From: AAA044-D11 sp965268275
Lineage (GTDB): Bacteria > Actinomycetota > Actinomycetes > Nanopelagicales > Nanopelagicaceae
Direction of reading: 5' to 3'
DNA length: 64,000 nt
NCBI GenBank assembly: GCA_965268275.1
Contig: OZ254168.1
Location: 1-64,000 of the forward strand
Positions 53,159 through 61,754 of this stretch are shown piece by piece (within the stretch, counting starts at the first letter, position 1; every line of letters begins with the position of its first letter). Made by a program: the position numbers and the translations under genes. The notes under the pieces were generated by a model. That model did no database searches. It worked only from the letters and a program-made list of their open reading frames with translations, and was not told the DNA's origin.

Positions 53159-55324
53159 ATGGCAGAACGCTCGTTCGCTACTGAAGTCGGAAAACTACGC
53201 GCTAGCGCTGGTGAAGAATTTTTCGGCGAAGGAATTCTTGCTGTCACAAAAGCACTTTTGCAATCTGGTGTTTCCTACGTTGGTGGATATCAAGGCGCTC
53301 CGATTTCACATTTAATGGATGTTTTGGGCGATGCAAAAGAAATTCTTGACGAATTAGGCGTGCACTTCGAAAATAGTGCATCTGAAGCAACGGCTGCCGC
53401 ATCACTTGCCGCTTCAGTTTATTACCCACTACGCGGTGCAATAACTTTTAAATCTACAGTCGGGACAAACGTAGCTTCAGATGCGCTCGCAAATCTGGCA
53501 TCAGGTGGCGTTACTGGCGGCGCACTAATTATTGTTGGCGAAGATTACGGCGAAGGTTCTTCAATTATGCAAGAGCGGTCACACGCCTTTGCTATGAAAT
53601 CACAAATCTGGTTATTAGATCCACGACCAAATCTGACAGCAATTGTTGATTCAGTTGATATCGGTTTCCGATTATCAGAGGCGAGTAATTCACCTGTAAT
53701 GCTGCAACTTAGATTGCGCTCTTGCCACTTGCATGGTCGTTTTATTGCAAAAGACAATATCAAGCCAGAATTTACTCTGCGCGATGCAATGGAAAATCCA
53801 CTGCGTGATACAAATCGAATTGTGCTTCCACCAGCCAGCTTTATGCACGAGCAAGAAAAAGTTACAAAGCGTTGGCCAGCTGCAGTTAAATTTATTAAAG
53901 ATAATAAAATCAATGAATTCTTCGCTGATGGCACCCAAGACTTCGGAATTGTTATGCAAGGCGGGCTCTACAACACTGTAATTCGCTCACTCCAACTGCT
54001 TGGGCTTTCAGATATTTATGGCAACAGCAAGATTCCGCTTTATATTCTCAACGTCACTTATCCAATAGTTGACGATGAAGTTGTTGAATTTGCTAAGAGC
54101 AAGAAGGGAATTCTTCTAGTTGAAGAAGGCCAACCTGATTACATCGAGCAGAACATAAATGCGATTCTGCGACGTGCCGGAGTCCATACAGCGCTTCACG
54201 GAAAAGACTTATTGCCGGTCGCCGGTGAATACACACCTGCTTCAGTTACAAAAGGAATTTTGGAATTTGTTAAGAAGTTTGGTCCAGAACTTTTGGATCA
54301 GAATAATTTGCCAGCAATTGTTCGCCCAGATGGCGACAAACCGAATTCAATTAAATCTGTTGCACCAACTGAACAAATTCATGGTCGTCCGCCATCATTC
54401 TGCACCGGCTGTCCAGAGCGACCAATCTTTACTGCACTTAAGTTGGCAGAGAAAGAAACTGGAAAGCACCATATTTCAGCAGACATCGGTTGTCACTTAT
54501 TTTCAATCTTGCCACCTTTTAATATTGGTGCAACAACTATGGGTTACGGACTCGGCGCCGCGGGTGCAGCAGCACTGCATGACTTAGATAGTGACAAGCG
54601 AACAATCAGCTTTATGGGTGATGGTGGTTTTTGGCACAATGGTTTGACCAGTGGAATTGGAAACGCGGTTTTCAATAAGAGTGATGGCGTTGTCGTAGTT
54701 GTAGACAATGCATATAGCGCAGCAACTGGTGGTCAAGATGTTCTCTCATCATCTGCATCAAGTGAAATTAGATCTACGAAGCATCCAATCGAACGCGCAG
54801 TTCGTGGCATTGGTGTCGAGTGGGCTAAGACTGTTTCAAATACATTTAAAGTCCATGAGATGAAAAATATATTTAAAGATGCTTTAACTACTAAAGAACA
54901 AGGGCCAAAAGTAATTATTGCCCAGAGTGAATGCACACTTAACAAAACTCGACGTGAACGCCCAGCCATGGCTAAGCGAATCAAAGAGGGTAAGCGGGTA
55001 GTCCGTGAACGTTTTGGAGTTGATCCAGATACTTGCACAGGTGACCACTCTTGTATCCGTTTAAATGGTTGCCCATCTTTAACTATTGCTTCTAACCCAG
55101 ATCCAATGCGAAAAGATCCGGTAGCAACAGTTCTAAATTCCTGTGTGGGATGTGGACTTTGTGGCGAAGCAGCACATGCTGCGGTTTTATGTCCTTCTTT
55201 CTATAAGACTTCGATAATTAGCAATCCATCAATCTGGGATCGCACGAAATTGCGGATGCGCAATTTGATTATTGGTTTCTTGCAAAACGGTATTGAACGA
55301 CGCCTAGTAGGAATTGATGCCTAA
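53159..55324 (+). CDS. Indolepyruvate:ferredoxin oxidoreductase alpha-like protein (TPP, Fe-S)
   Basis: A 721-residue thiamine-diphosphate enzyme of the 2-oxoacid:acceptor oxidoreductase superfamily. The N-terminal pyrimidine-binding domain starts GEEFFGEGILAVTKALLQSG; the TPP domain has CTGCPERPIFTAL and ISFMGDGGFWHNGLTSGIG with VVVDN; the C-terminus binds Fe-S clusters (CTGDHSCIRLNGCPSL and CVGCGLCGEAAHAAVLCPSF). These enzymes oxidatively decarboxylate a 2-oxoacid to an acyl-CoA. An aryl 2-oxoacid is likely from the neighbours, but the substrate is not known. AAAGGAGTGAC precedes the ATG. It overlaps the next gene. Confidence 0.85.
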   Translation: MAERSFATEVGKLRASAGEEFFGEGILAVTKALLQSGVSYVGGYQGAPISHLMDVLGDAKEILDELGVHFENSASEATAAASLAASVYYPLRGAITFKSTVGTNVASDALANLASGGVTGGALIIVGEDYGEGSSIMQERSHAFAMKSQIWLLDPRPNLTAIVDSVDIGFRLSEASNSPVMLQLRLRSCHLHGRFIAKDNIKPEFTLRDAMENPLRDTNRIVLPPASFMHEQEKVTKRWPAAVKFIKDNKINEFFADGTQDFGIVMQGGLYNTVIRSLQLLGLSDIYGNSKIPLYILNVTYPIVDDEVVEFAKSKKGILLVEEGQPDYIEQNINAILRRAGVHTALHGKDLLPVAGEYTPASVTKGILEFVKKFGPELLDQNNLPAIVRPDGDKPNSIKSVAPTEQIHGRPPSFCTGCPERPIFTALKLAEKETGKHHISADIGCHLFSILPPFNIGATTMGYGLGAAGAAALHDLDSDKRTISFMGDGGFWHNGLTSGIGNAVFNKSDGVVVVVDNAYSAATGGQDVLSSSASSEIRSTKHPIERAVRGIGVEWAKTVSNTFKVHEMKNIFKDALTTKEQGPKVIIAQSECTLNKTRRERPAMAKRIKEGKRVVRERFGVDPDTCTGDHSCIRLNGCPSLTIASNPDPMRKDPVATVLNSCVGCGLCGEAAHAAVLCPSFYKTSIISNPSIWDRTKLRMRNLIIGFLQNGIERRLVGIDA

Positions 55325-56909
55325 TTTAAATACGCCTCACAATCGTCCAATAACTCTTGCACTGCTTGCGATGGGTGGCGAGGGTGGTGGCGTTTTAGCT
55401 GACTGGGCTATCGACATGGCCGAGCACAATGGTTTTTTTGCTCAGACAACTTCAGTTCCAGGAGTTGCACAGCGAACTGGAACAACCGTTTATTACTTAG
55501 AGTTTTTTCCAGACGATGGCGCCGGAAAACCTGGAGTGCACGAACCAGTTTTAAGCACAATGGCAACACCTGGTGAAGTAGATATCGTTGTTGCATCCGA
55601 ATTAATGGAAGCTGGCCGCGCAATCTTTAGAGGCTTCGTTACTTCTGATGTAACCACATTTATTACATCGACACATCGCGTTTACTCCATGACCGAACGA
55701 ACATCAATGGGCGATGGCCGCGTTGATTCCGAAGAAATTATTAAATCTGCAAAGGCTGCGGCTAAGAAATTTATCGCTGCAGATTTTGCAAAGGTTGCCG
55801 AATCATCAGGCAGCGTTATTTCAGCAGCGCTCTTTGGTGCAATTGCAGGAAGCGGTGCGCTTCCATTTACAAAAGAACAATTCGCAGCGGCGATTGAACG
55901 CGGTGGAGTTGGTGTCAAAACTTCGATAGCAGCCTTTGATAAAAGTTATGAGATTGCAAAGCAGATTGTCACCGATTTAGACAAGCCGGTAAGTGCTGGT
56001 GTTCCTATTCAAATTGGTAAGCGTCCAGTAGAGCCCGGTGAAATTAGCGCTGAAGAAGAGTTAGCAATTATTAAAGATCCGGCATCAGTTGTTGGATCGA
56101 AGTTAAAAGCACAAGCCGCACAGGTGAAAGCTGATTTCCCTGAACCAGCACGTGTTATGGCAATCAATGGCGTGAAGCGAACAGCTGATTATCAGAGCGT
56201 TGCTTATGCCGATAAATACCTAGCAAGGTTGGCGAAGATTAGAGAAATCGAAGCGAAGTTTGGCAATGGCACTGCCCAATTGTTAAATGAGACCGCACGT
56301 TATACCGCGCTCTGGATGACATATGAAGACACTATTCGCGTTGCAGATTTGAAGACTCGTCGCTCTCGTTTTCAACGAGTCAGTGCTGAAGCAAGAATCG
56401 GCGCAGAACAAATCATGGAAGTCCGTGAATATTTGCATCCGATGTCTGAGGAAATTGCAGACACACTTCCGACACCAATTGGTAAGTGGATTTTGCGCAC
56501 CAAGCCAGTAACAAAGACGATTGAAAAGATTAGTGAAAATGGAATTATTCTCAACACTGCCTCAGTCAGTGGTTACATACTTCTTTATTTTGTTGCCCGC
56601 CTAAAGCCAATTCGCCCAAGGTCTCTGCGTTACAACCTTGAACAAGAGCGCATCGAAAATTGGCTTGCTAAGATTTCAGAAATTGCACCAAAGAATTATC
56701 AACTAGCTTGCGAAATAGCTGAATGTGCAAACGTAATTAAGGGTTATGGTGAAACGCATCGCAACGGTTGGCGTAACTTCACTGCAATCATGGCCGAAGT
56801 TGATAAAGTTTCAGATAATTCAGATGCTGCATCTCGCATCAAAGAGCTCCGCCTTGCCGCACTTGCCGACGAAGACGGAACTAAATTACGTAACTATCTA
56901 AACGCTTAA
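55317..56909 (+). CDS. Indolepyruvate oxidoreductase beta-family protein
   Basis: A 530-residue partner of the TPP protein. Residues about 12-215 are the gamma domain of 2-oxoacid oxidoreductases (LLAMGGEGGGVLADWAIDMA, TTSVPGVAQRTGTTVYY), and the rest (about 230-530) is the helical extension seen in long IorB-like proteins (DUF6537 type). Together the two genes would form one complex. The ATG at 55317, three bases inside a TTG alternative, has TAGGA upstream and overlaps the alpha gene by 8 bases. It ends in TTAA shared with the convergent monooxygenase stop. Confidence 0.84.
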   Translation: MPNLNTPHNRPITLALLAMGGEGGGVLADWAIDMAEHNGFFAQTTSVPGVAQRTGTTVYYLEFFPDDGAGKPGVHEPVLSTMATPGEVDIVVASELMEAGRAIFRGFVTSDVTTFITSTHRVYSMTERTSMGDGRVDSEEIIKSAKAAAKKFIAADFAKVAESSGSVISAALFGAIAGSGALPFTKEQFAAAIERGGVGVKTSIAAFDKSYEIAKQIVTDLDKPVSAGVPIQIGKRPVEPGEISAEEELAIIKDPASVVGSKLKAQAAQVKADFPEPARVMAINGVKRTADYQSVAYADKYLARLAKIREIEAKFGNGTAQLLNETARYTALWMTYEDTIRVADLKTRRSRFQRVSAEARIGAEQIMEVREYLHPMSEEIADTLPTPIGKWILRTKPVTKTIEKISENGIILNTASVSGYILLYFVARLKPIRPRSLRYNLEQERIENWLAKISEIAPKNYQLACEIAECANVIKGYGETHRNGWRNFTAIMAEVDKVSDNSDAASRIKELRLAALADEDGTKLRNYLNA

Positions 56910-59302
56910 ACTTCACCAAAGATTTGAGTAATCTGCTCAAAGGACATTGCATTCTTTGCAGCAGCAGCTTGTTGTTTCTCGCGCTCTAAGTTTCGCTCTA
57001 ACTGAATCTTTGCTGCAACATATTGCTTTGGCCAAGGAACATCGGCATATCCACTCTTAGCGCCCTCAGTAAGAATCCAAGCTGGGTTTGCAAGATGTGG
57101 TCTAGCAACAGCACACAGATCAGCGCGACCAGCAGCGATGATTGTGTTTGCATTGTCCGCTTCAAAGATTGCTCCGACAGCGATTGTTGGGATATTTGCT
57201 TGATTTCGAATTCGGTCAGCAAATGGAGTCTGGAACATCCGGCCATAAATAGGCTTTTCTTTCTTACTTACCTGACCGGAAGAGCAGTCAATGATGTCGG
57301 CGCCAGCGGCTTTAAATGCTTTTGCGATGTCAACAGCATCAGCCGGCATGATTCCACCAGGCGTCCAGTCATGTGCAGAAATGCGAACACTGATTGGTTT
57401 GCCTTGTGGCCAAACTTCACGAATTGCTTTGAAGATTTCGATTGGGAAGCGCATTCGGTTTTCGAATGATCCACCATATTCATCTGTGCGTTGATTTGTA
57501 AGTGGTGAAATAAATGAAGAAAGCAAATAGCCGTGAGCTGCGTGAAGTTCCAGCCAATCAAAACCAGCTTTATCTGCATCCTTAACCGCTCTAATGAAAT
57601 CTGCTTTAACGCGATCCATGTCAGCACGATTCATTTCGCGGGCAGTTTGTGAAACACCCTCGATGTATTGCTGTGGTGAAGCAGAGATGATTTCCCAGTT
57701 GCCTTCTTTAAGCGGTTGATCAATTCCCTCCCAAGCAAGCCGTGTGGATGCCTTTGCTCCGGCGTGACCAATCTGCATTCCAATTTTTGCTTGAGAATTG
57801 GCATGAACGAAATCAACTATGCGAGTCCAGCCAGCTAAATGTTCTGGTTGATACATTCCAGGACAGCCAGGTGTGATTCGACCATCAGCGCTAGTGCATG
57901 TCATCTCAGTCATAACAAGTGCTGCGCCGCCCATTGCGCGAGCACCCAAGTGAACTAAGTGGTAATCAGAAGGCAATCCATCGACGCACGAATATTGTGC
58001 CATTGGTGAAACGACAATTCGATTTTGAAGAACAACATCACGAACTTTAAATGGTGTGAACATTGGTGGAATATGTGCGCCAGACTTTGGAAGTGGAACC
58101 CCAGCATCAGCAAATGCTTTGGTCGCAAACCACTTCTCGTAATCTTCAACAAACTTGGCATCACGTATCTTTAGATTGTCATGAGAAATTCTCTGGCTTC
58201 GGGTCAACAATGAATAGTTGAATTGTTCTGGCTCCATGTGAGTGTATTGCGCAGCATTTTCAAACCATTCCATTGCATTCTTTGCAGCGCTCTGGATCTT
58301 AATTACCTCTACTCCACGAATAGCTTGATAATCCGCGAGGATTTCTGGCATGGTGCGAGTTCCGGCTTCGCTCATAAATTTAGCAAGATCAATCGCATCT
58401 TCCATCGCCAACTTTGTTCCAGAACCAATTGAGAAGTGTGCGGTGTGAGCAGAGTCGCCCATCAATACAACGGGAACTTCTTTGCCGTTAATTGTGTTCC
58501 ATTGGGTCCAGTTTTCGCAGATAACACGTGGGAACTTAATCCAGTTAGCCGAACCACGTAGATGGGTCGCGTTGCTCATTAACTTCGCGCCCTCTAAATC
58601 TTTTGCGAACAACTTCTCGCAGAAGGCAATCGCTTCTTCTTGACTCATATCTTCTAAGCCAGCACGACGCCAAACATCTTCTGGGGTTTCAATAATAAAA
58701 GTCGAAGTATCACCATCGAATTGATAGATGTGTGCCTGGAACCAACCAAACTCGGTCTCTTCAAATACGAAAGTAAAGTCTTTAAATATTTTCTTTGTTC
58801 CAAGCCAGACGAATCTACATACTCGAGTATCAATATCCGGCTTGAAGGTATCTGCATATCGAGTTCTGATAGCAGAATTCAAACCATCAGATGCAATGAT
58901 TAAATCAGCGTCGTATTCAGCAGCAATCTGCTGATCATCTTTTACATCAGTTTCAAAGACTAATTTAACGCCGAGCTCTTCACATCTTTCTTGCAAAATA
59001 TTTAGTAAACGTTTGCGGCCAATGCCACAGAATCCATGGCCACCAGAAATCATGCTCTTGCCCTTTATGCGGACATCAATGTCATCCCAGTGATTGAATG
59101 ATTGAAGAATTGTTCGAGCGGTTGGTTCATCTGCACGCACGAAATTTGAAAGTGTGGCATCAGAGAAAACAACGCCCCATCCAAATGTGTCGTAGGGACG
59201 GTTACGTTCAATGACTGTTATCTCGTGCGATGGATCTTGCTTCTTCATCAAAATTGAGAAATAGAGTCCAGCAGCTCCGCCACCAATACAAACAATCTTC
59301 AT
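56906..59302 (-). CDS. Fused FAD monooxygenase / old yellow enzyme (2-aminobenzoyl-CoA monooxygenase/reductase type)
   Basis: A 798-residue fusion. Residues 1 to about 405 are a salicylate-hydroxylase-like FAD monooxygenase: GGGAAGLYFS (7-16), DLIIASDGLNS and GDSAH (282-286). Residues about 414-780 are an old-yellow-enzyme TIM barrel: SPMAQYSC (Cys439), HAAHGYLLSSFISPLTNQR and EYGGSFENRMRFP. This architecture is shared by 2-aminobenzoyl-CoA monooxygenase/reductase of Azoarcus evansii, which hydroxylates and dearomatises the ring, and by salicylyl-CoA 5-hydroxylase-type proteins. The nearby tryptophan dioxygenase favours an aminobenzoyl-CoA substrate. It is divergent from an SDR gene across a palindrome. 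Confidence 0.88.
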   Translation of the reverse strand: MKIVCIGGGAAGLYFSILMKKQDPSHEITVIERNRPYDTFGWGVVFSDATLSNFVRADEPTARTILQSFNHWDDIDVRIKGKSMISGGHGFCGIGRKRLLNILQERCEELGVKLVFETDVKDDQQIAAEYDADLIIASDGLNSAIRTRYADTFKPDIDTRVCRFVWLGTKKIFKDFTFVFEETEFGWFQAHIYQFDGDTSTFIIETPEDVWRRAGLEDMSQEEAIAFCEKLFAKDLEGAKLMSNATHLRGSANWIKFPRVICENWTQWNTINGKEVPVVLMGDSAHTAHFSIGSGTKLAMEDAIDLAKFMSEAGTRTMPEILADYQAIRGVEVIKIQSAAKNAMEWFENAAQYTHMEPEQFNYSLLTRSQRISHDNLKIRDAKFVEDYEKWFATKAFADAGVPLPKSGAHIPPMFTPFKVRDVVLQNRIVVSPMAQYSCVDGLPSDYHLVHLGARAMGGAALVMTEMTCTSADGRITPGCPGMYQPEHLAGWTRIVDFVHANSQAKIGMQIGHAGAKASTRLAWEGIDQPLKEGNWEIISASPQQYIEGVSQTAREMNRADMDRVKADFIRAVKDADKAGFDWLELHAAHGYLLSSFISPLTNQRTDEYGGSFENRMRFPIEIFKAIREVWPQGKPISVRISAHDWTPGGIMPADAVDIAKAFKAAGADIIDCSSGQVSKKEKPIYGRMFQTPFADRIRNQANIPTIAVGAIFEADNANTIIAAGRADLCAVARPHLANPAWILTEGAKSGYADVPWPKQYVAAKIQLERNLEREKQQAAAAKNAMSFEQITQIFGEV

Positions 59303-59353
59303 CTTCTAAACCATTGCCCCTCGATAAAACCGTCCAAAAGACATGACAGTTAT

Positions 59354-59367
59354 TTGACTATCGTCAA
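59354..59367. promoter_or_regulatory. Palindromic operator-like site (monooxygenase / SDR gap)
   Basis: TTGAC-TATC-GTCAA matches TTGACGGTCGTCAA at 12 of 14 positions, with both 5-base arms intact. It lies 51 bases upstream of the monooxygenase start and about 77 bases upstream of the divergent SDR start. Confidence 0.55.
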
Positions 59368-59408
59368 TAATAGGCGAGGCGACCTTATTTCTCTACCCAG
59401 AAAAAGCA

Positions 59409-59437
59409 TTGGATTTGGCCGGTAGGCAAGTTAAGGT
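59409..59437 (+). promoter_or_regulatory. Predicted promoter of the SDR-dioxygenase operon
   Basis: TTGGAT (59409-59414), a 17-base spacer and TAAGGT (59432-59437) fit a primary sigma-factor promoter. The ATG at 59445 is 7 bases after the -10, so the transcript may begin at the start codon (leaderless). AAGG in the same place could instead be read as a ribosome site. Confidence 0.5.
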
Positions 59438-59444
59438 TAGGCAC

Positions 59445-60221
59445 ATGAATACCGATCGCTTTCGCGGCAAAGGCGTATTAATCACGGGTGGGGCCGGCGG
59501 CCTTGGAAGCCAGATTGCCAGAAGCGTTATTGCCCAAGGTGGAAGTGTTGGGATTCTTGATACCAACCTGGATGCAATTCAATCCTTGGTTGCTGAACTA
59601 ACCGCAAAAGGTGGAAACGCAGCAGGACAGAAAGTGGATGTGCGCGATTCTAAATCTGTAACTGCAGCGGTGACTGAATTAGCAAAAACTCTCGGAAGTG
59701 TAGATGTTTTGATTGCAGCTGCTGGCGGTTCACTTGGCACACCACGAGATCTAGATGATATTTCAGATGATGATTTTGATTTAGTCCTTGATGTAAATGT
59801 TAAAGGAACTTTCAATTGTGCTCGCGCCGTAATTCCACATATGAAAAAAGCTGGCGGCGGTTCAATAGTTACATTCTCATCAATTGGTGGCCGAAGTGCT
59901 AGCCCAGTAACTGGAGTTCCATATGCAACTGCTAAAGCTGCAATTCTCGGATTAACTCGCCGCCTTGCTAAGGAAGTTGGCGAATTTGGAATTCGAGTTA
60001 ATGCGATCGCTCCTGGATTATTTTTAACTGATCGATTGGAAGGCATGTTCAATGAAATGAGCAAAGCCGATCAAGCAGAAGTAATTGATGCGATTCCACT
60101 TAGAAGAATGCCGAAGTTGCAAGAGTGCGTTGATCCAGTTCTATTTCTAGCAAGTGACGAGTCCTCATTCATGACCGGAACCGTTTTAGATGTTAACGGT
60201 GGCCGGCTGATGCCCAACTAA
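59445..60221 (+). CDS. Short-chain dehydrogenase/reductase (A)
   Basis: A 258-residue Rossmann oxidoreductase: cofactor motif ITGGAGGLGSQIA, LIAAAGG (NAG-type motif), catalytic Ser in TFSSIGGRS and Tyr/Lys in YATAKAA. No acidic residue clearly fixes NAD over NADP, although DTNLDAIQ suggests NAD(H). In the pathway model it would oxidise or reduce a hydroxy/oxo intermediate of the ring or its open-chain product. The frame is open to 59409 but ATG 59445 fits the family. It is followed 13 bases later by the tryptophan dioxygenase gene. Confidence 0.88.
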   Translation: MNTDRFRGKGVLITGGAGGLGSQIARSVIAQGGSVGILDTNLDAIQSLVAELTAKGGNAAGQKVDVRDSKSVTAAVTELAKTLGSVDVLIAAAGGSLGTPRDLDDISDDDFDLVLDVNVKGTFNCARAVIPHMKKAGGGSIVTFSSIGGRSASPVTGVPYATAKAAILGLTRRLAKEVGEFGIRVNAIAPGLFLTDRLEGMFNEMSKADQAEVIDAIPLRRMPKLQECVDPVLFLASDESSFMTGTVLDVNGGRLMPN

Positions 60222-60234
60222 TAGAAGGAAAAAT

Positions 60235-60945
60235 ATGGCATACGGTCCAGATCAGATATTAGAAGGTGAAGGCAACTCGGATTACGAGCGCTACATCCGC
60301 ACAGTTGAATTATTAAAACTGCAACCACATCCTGATACTTGGAAGCATCGCGATGAACTGCTTTTTACCGTTGTTCACCAAACCTCTGAAATATGGTTAA
60401 AACACTGCACTGCAGAAGCAATTCAAGCAGTTGAATTTTTGAAAAAAGATGAAATTCGCCCAGCTCTTCGCCTATTTCCAAGAATGATGCTGGCTATTAA
60501 ATATTGTCACGATGCCCTTGATATGTTGGAACAAATGTCGCCTTGGGATTACCAGCAAGTGCGACGTGCACTTGGGCATGGTTCTGGCTTTGATTCACCA
60601 GGCATGAATTCGATTCGCAAAGCTATTCCAAGTTTAGGTGTCGAATTTAAGCGATTGCTCGCCGCGGCCAACTTGGATCTGGTGCAACTCTTTGTTCGCC
60701 ATACCGAGTTTGAAGATCTTTATCTACTTGCCGAGGCGCTAGTCGAACTTGATGAACGCATGTATTTGTGGCGCCATCGCCACTTCAAAGTTGTAGAAAG
60801 AAGTATTGGGCTAAAAGTCTCAGGAACTCAAGGAACTCCAGTTGAAATTCTGGCGCGACTAAATAGCTTTACATTCTTTCCAGAACTTTGGGATGCAAGA
60901 ACTGATCTTACAAATTACGCAATTGCCGAAGAGGGCGAAAACTAA
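60235..60945 (+). CDS. kynA: Tryptophan 2,3-dioxygenase
   Basis: A heme enzyme that opens the indole ring of tryptophan to N-formylkynurenine with O2. The 236-residue protein has DYERYIRTVELL, the distal-pocket HQTSEIW (His48), GHGSGFDSPGMN, the proximal heme ligand region WRHRHFKVVERSIG (His183 likely) and SGTQGTP, then FPELWDARTDLT. It is shorter than the proteobacterial enzyme (about 280-300). GAAGGAAAA precedes the ATG. Its stop overlaps that of the convergent BadI-like gene in CTAA. Relaxed specificity within the family cannot be excluded. Confidence 0.9.
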   Translation: MAYGPDQILEGEGNSDYERYIRTVELLKLQPHPDTWKHRDELLFTVVHQTSEIWLKHCTAEAIQAVEFLKKDEIRPALRLFPRMMLAIKYCHDALDMLEQMSPWDYQQVRRALGHGSGFDSPGMNSIRKAIPSLGVEFKRLLAAANLDLVQLFVRHTEFEDLYLLAEALVELDERMYLWRHRHFKVVERSIGLKVSGTQGTPVEILARLNSFTFFPELWDARTDLTNYAIAEEGEN

Positions 60946-61745
60946 TTCTTTCGGAATTTTGAATAATCAGGTGCACGCTTCTCGGTGAAGGCAGCGCCAC
61001 CTTCTTTTGCTTCATCTGTCTTTGTGTAAAGATCAAGAACATCAAAGGCTAGCGATTGAATTCCCATAATGTGATCAGAATCAGCATTGAATGAATGCTT
61101 CAAAGTTTTTAGCGCAGTTGGAGATAGCGCCGCAACTTTCTTAGCCCACTCCATAGAAGCAGCCATTAGTTGATCTGGTGCAACAACTTTATTTACTAGG
61201 CCCCAACGTTCAGCTGTTTCTGGGTCATATTGCTCGCATAGAAACCAAATTTCACGTGCCCGTTTTTCGCCAACAACACGTGCCAAATATGCAGAACCAA
61301 ATCCGGCATCAAATGAACCTACGCGTGGGCCAACCTGGCCAAACTTCGCATTTGTAGATGCAATTGAAAGATCGCAGAGCACGTGCAGAACATGTCCGCC
61401 ACCAATTGCAAAACCATTTACTGCAGCAATTACTGGTTTTGGAATCGCTCTAATCAGTTTATGTAAAGATTCGATTTCGAACATACCGGTTTCGGTTTCA
61501 CCATAACCACCGGTAGCAGCGCGCTCTTTTTGATCGCCGCCTGTGCAGAAAGCTTTTTCACCGGCGCCAGTGAGAATTACGGCACCAACTTCTTGATCGA
61601 CCCAGGCATATTTAAATGCCGCAAGTAGTTCATCAACAGTGCGGCCACGAAGCGCGTTGTAACGATCTGGACGATTAATAGTAATTATCCCTACGCCGCT
61701 ATCGGTCGCGTAGGTGATATCTGTGAAGTCTTTAACTGCAATCAT
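60942..61745 (-). CDS. BadI-like ring-opening enoyl-CoA hydratase/hydrolase
   Basis: A 267-residue crotonase-fold protein of the MenB/BadI branch. It has FCTGGDQKER (65-74), GFAIGGGHVLHVLCDL (111-126) and FGQVGPRVGSFDAGFGSAYL (135-154), with Asp146 at the catalytic position. Agreement as remembered is closer to BadI (2-ketocyclohexanecarboxyl-CoA hydrolase, which opens an alicyclic beta-keto ring) than to MenB, and no other menaquinone gene is near. In the model it would open the dearomatised ring. It lies 9 bases downstream of the thiolase on the same strand. Confidence 0.8.
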   Translation of the reverse strand: MIAVKDFTDITYATDSGVGIITINRPDRYNALRGRTVDELLAAFKYAWVDQEVGAVILTGAGEKAFCTGGDQKERAATGGYGETETGMFEIESLHKLIRAIPKPVIAAVNGFAIGGGHVLHVLCDLSIASTNAKFGQVGPRVGSFDAGFGSAYLARVVGEKRAREIWFLCEQYDPETAERWGLVNKVVAPDQLMAASMEWAKKVAALSPTALKTLKHSFNADSDHIMGIQSLAFDVLDLYTKTDEAKEGGAAFTEKRAPDYSKFRKN

Positions 61746-61754
61746 GAGCGCACT

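Noticed and set aside
56906..59302. Fusion enzyme as salicylyl-CoA 5-hydroxylase of a salicylate pathway
   Set aside because: Same architecture, so it remains possible, but no salicylate-CoA ligase or gentisate dioxygenase is visible, whereas tryptophan dioxygenase and RidA are.
60942..61745. BadI-like protein as naphthoyl-CoA synthase MenB of menaquinone synthesis
   Set aside because: No other men gene is near, and the GFAIGGG...GQVGPRVGSFDAGFG and C-terminal pattern fit BadI better as remembered; a phylogeny would settle this.
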